Source: Alphaproteobacteria bacterium (lineage in GTDB: Bacteria; Pseudomonadota; Alphaproteobacteria; Caulobacterales; Caulobacteraceae). Taken from it: DNA of 17,082 nt. Positions 16,395-17,082 of the stretch are shown piece after piece (position 1 is the stretch's first letter; each line of letters begins with the position of its first letter). The notes beneath the pieces were generated by a model. The model had not been told where the DNA came from and did not search any database. It was given only the letters and a program-made list of their open reading frames with translations. The position numbers and the translations under genes were made by a program. Location of the stretch: NCBI GenBank assembly GCA_028869395.1, contig JAGWSE010000389.1, forward strand, positions 1-17,082. The letters run 5' to 3'.

Positions 16395-17082
16395 GATCCG
16401 GGCTCGGCCAGGTCCGAGCCAACGTGGGCGAACAGGCGGGAAAGGTCGTCCCAGAGGTCCTGCGGATCTTCAAGACCGATGCTGATGCGCAGGATCGGCC
16501 CCTCCTCGCGCCAGGGAACCGCCACCCTGTCGGACCGGATGTCCATGGGCACGATCAGGCTACGGACGCCCCCCCACGACGCGCCGATGGCGAAGGTCTT
16601 CATCGCCGAGAGCGCAGCGTCCAGGCGATGTTCCACGCCCGGTTTCATGACGACGCTGAAGAGGCCGCTCGCCCCGCTGAAGTCCCGCCGCCAGATCTCG
16701 TGACCTGGGCAGGTCGGGAGAGCTGGATGCAGCACCCGGTCCACGCCGGGCTGACCGACGATCCGCTGCGCCAGCGCCTCGGCGACATGGCCCACATGCG
16801 CGAGACGCACGCCCATGGTCTGGAGGCCGCGGATCGCAAGCTGGCACTCGTCGGGCGAGACACCGATCCCGAGCATGCGCGTGGTGTCCTTCAGGCGCCT
16901 GTGCAGGGCGACCTCACGCACGGTGATCGACCCGAGCAGAATGTCCGAGTGCCCACCCACGTACTTGGTGAGCGCCTCCATCGCGAAATCCGCGCCGTGG
17001 TCCAGGGGTTTGAACAGGAGCGGCGTAGCCCAGGTGTTGTCGCAGCCGACGAACGCGCCCTTGGCGTGAGCCGCCGCAGCGA
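16391..17082 (-). CDS. metC: cystathionine beta-lyase-like PLP enzyme, 5'-truncated by window edge
   Basis: The visible 230 residues are the C-terminal half or more of a Cys/Met-metabolism PLP enzyme. CDNTWATPLLFKPLDHGAD and ALTKYVGGHSDILLGSIT contain the cofactor Asp region and the Schiff-base Lys (in TKY). RGLQTMGVRLAHV, HPALPTCPGHEIWRRDFSG, ASGLFSVVM and FAIGASWGGVRSLI match alphaproteobacterial cystathionine beta-lyases as I recall them. Such enzymes cleave C-S bonds of cystathionine, cystine or related compounds, giving a thiol, ammonia and pyruvate through 2-aminoacrylate. The stop overlaps aapJ (ATGA), so it is the upstream gene of a coupled five-gene unit. It could be a dedicated catabolic paralogue rather than the housekeeping MetC; the start lies beyond the window. 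Confidence 0.9.
   Translation of the reverse strand, partial: AAAAHAKGAFVGCDNTWATPLLFKPLDHGADFAMEALTKYVGGHSDILLGSITVREVALHRRLKDTTRMLGIGVSPDECQLAIRGLQTMGVRLAHVGHVAEALAQRIVGQPGVDRVLHPALPTCPGHEIWRRDFSGASGLFSVVMKPGVEHRLDAALSAMKTFAIGASWGGVRSLIVPMDIRSDRVAVPWREEGPILRISIGLEDPQDLWDDLSRLFAHVGSDLAEPGS

Overview
This is a GC-rich window from an alphaproteobacterium, most likely Caulobacterales (Phenylobacterium/Caulobacter-like). I infer this from the gene types: an AapJQMP amino-acid ABC transporter, a DUF4170-type small protein, a DmeR/DmeF metal-efflux pair, an RTX-type C-terminal tail typical of Caulobacteraceae, and a large TonB-dependent receptor. No rRNA, complete tRNA, CRISPR array or intact insertion sequence is visible.

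Layout. (1) Positions 1-2923, plus strand, hold the glyoxylate shunt: the 3' part of isocitrate lyase (aceA), a small DUF4170-like gene, a strong intrinsic terminator, and malate synthase A (aceB). (2) Positions 2934-4376, minus strand, hold a succinate-semialdehyde dehydrogenase-like enzyme that ends 10 bp from aceB. (3) Positions about 4440-7036 look like an accessory, partly decayed segment: a 5'-truncated, multiply frameshifted RTX-type remnant with an embedded CGGGG tandem repeat (potential G-quadruplex), a stretch with no recognisable gene, a class II Fic protein gene, an AT-richer patch with two tandem dyads, and small coding-like scraps. (4) Positions 7037-8613, minus strand, hold a Ni/Co efflux operon, dmeR-dmeF, with a perfect dyad placed between the -35 and -10 of its promoter. 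(5) Positions 8711-17082, minus strand, read in transcription order: cystathionine beta-lyase-like gene (cut by the window edge), aapJ, aapQ, aapM, aapP, a TonB-dependent receptor, a RidA-family gene and a small XRE regulator.

How the parts fit. Region 1 lets the cell grow on acetate or fatty acids, and the dehydrogenase in region 2 could feed succinate into the same cycle. Region 4 is a self-contained metal-stress module. Region 5 is the most coherent candidate system. Five consecutive genes (C-S lyase, binding protein, two permeases, ATPase) are each joined by a 4-bp ATGA overlap, so they look translationally coupled. They are followed on the same strand by an outer-membrane receptor and a RidA-family protein. 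Cystathionine lyases release 2-aminoacrylate, the type of reactive enamine that RidA proteins hydrolyse. I therefore propose that the locus takes up and cleaves a sulfur-containing (beta-substituted) amino acid or a derivative of one. The exact substrate cannot be read from sequence.
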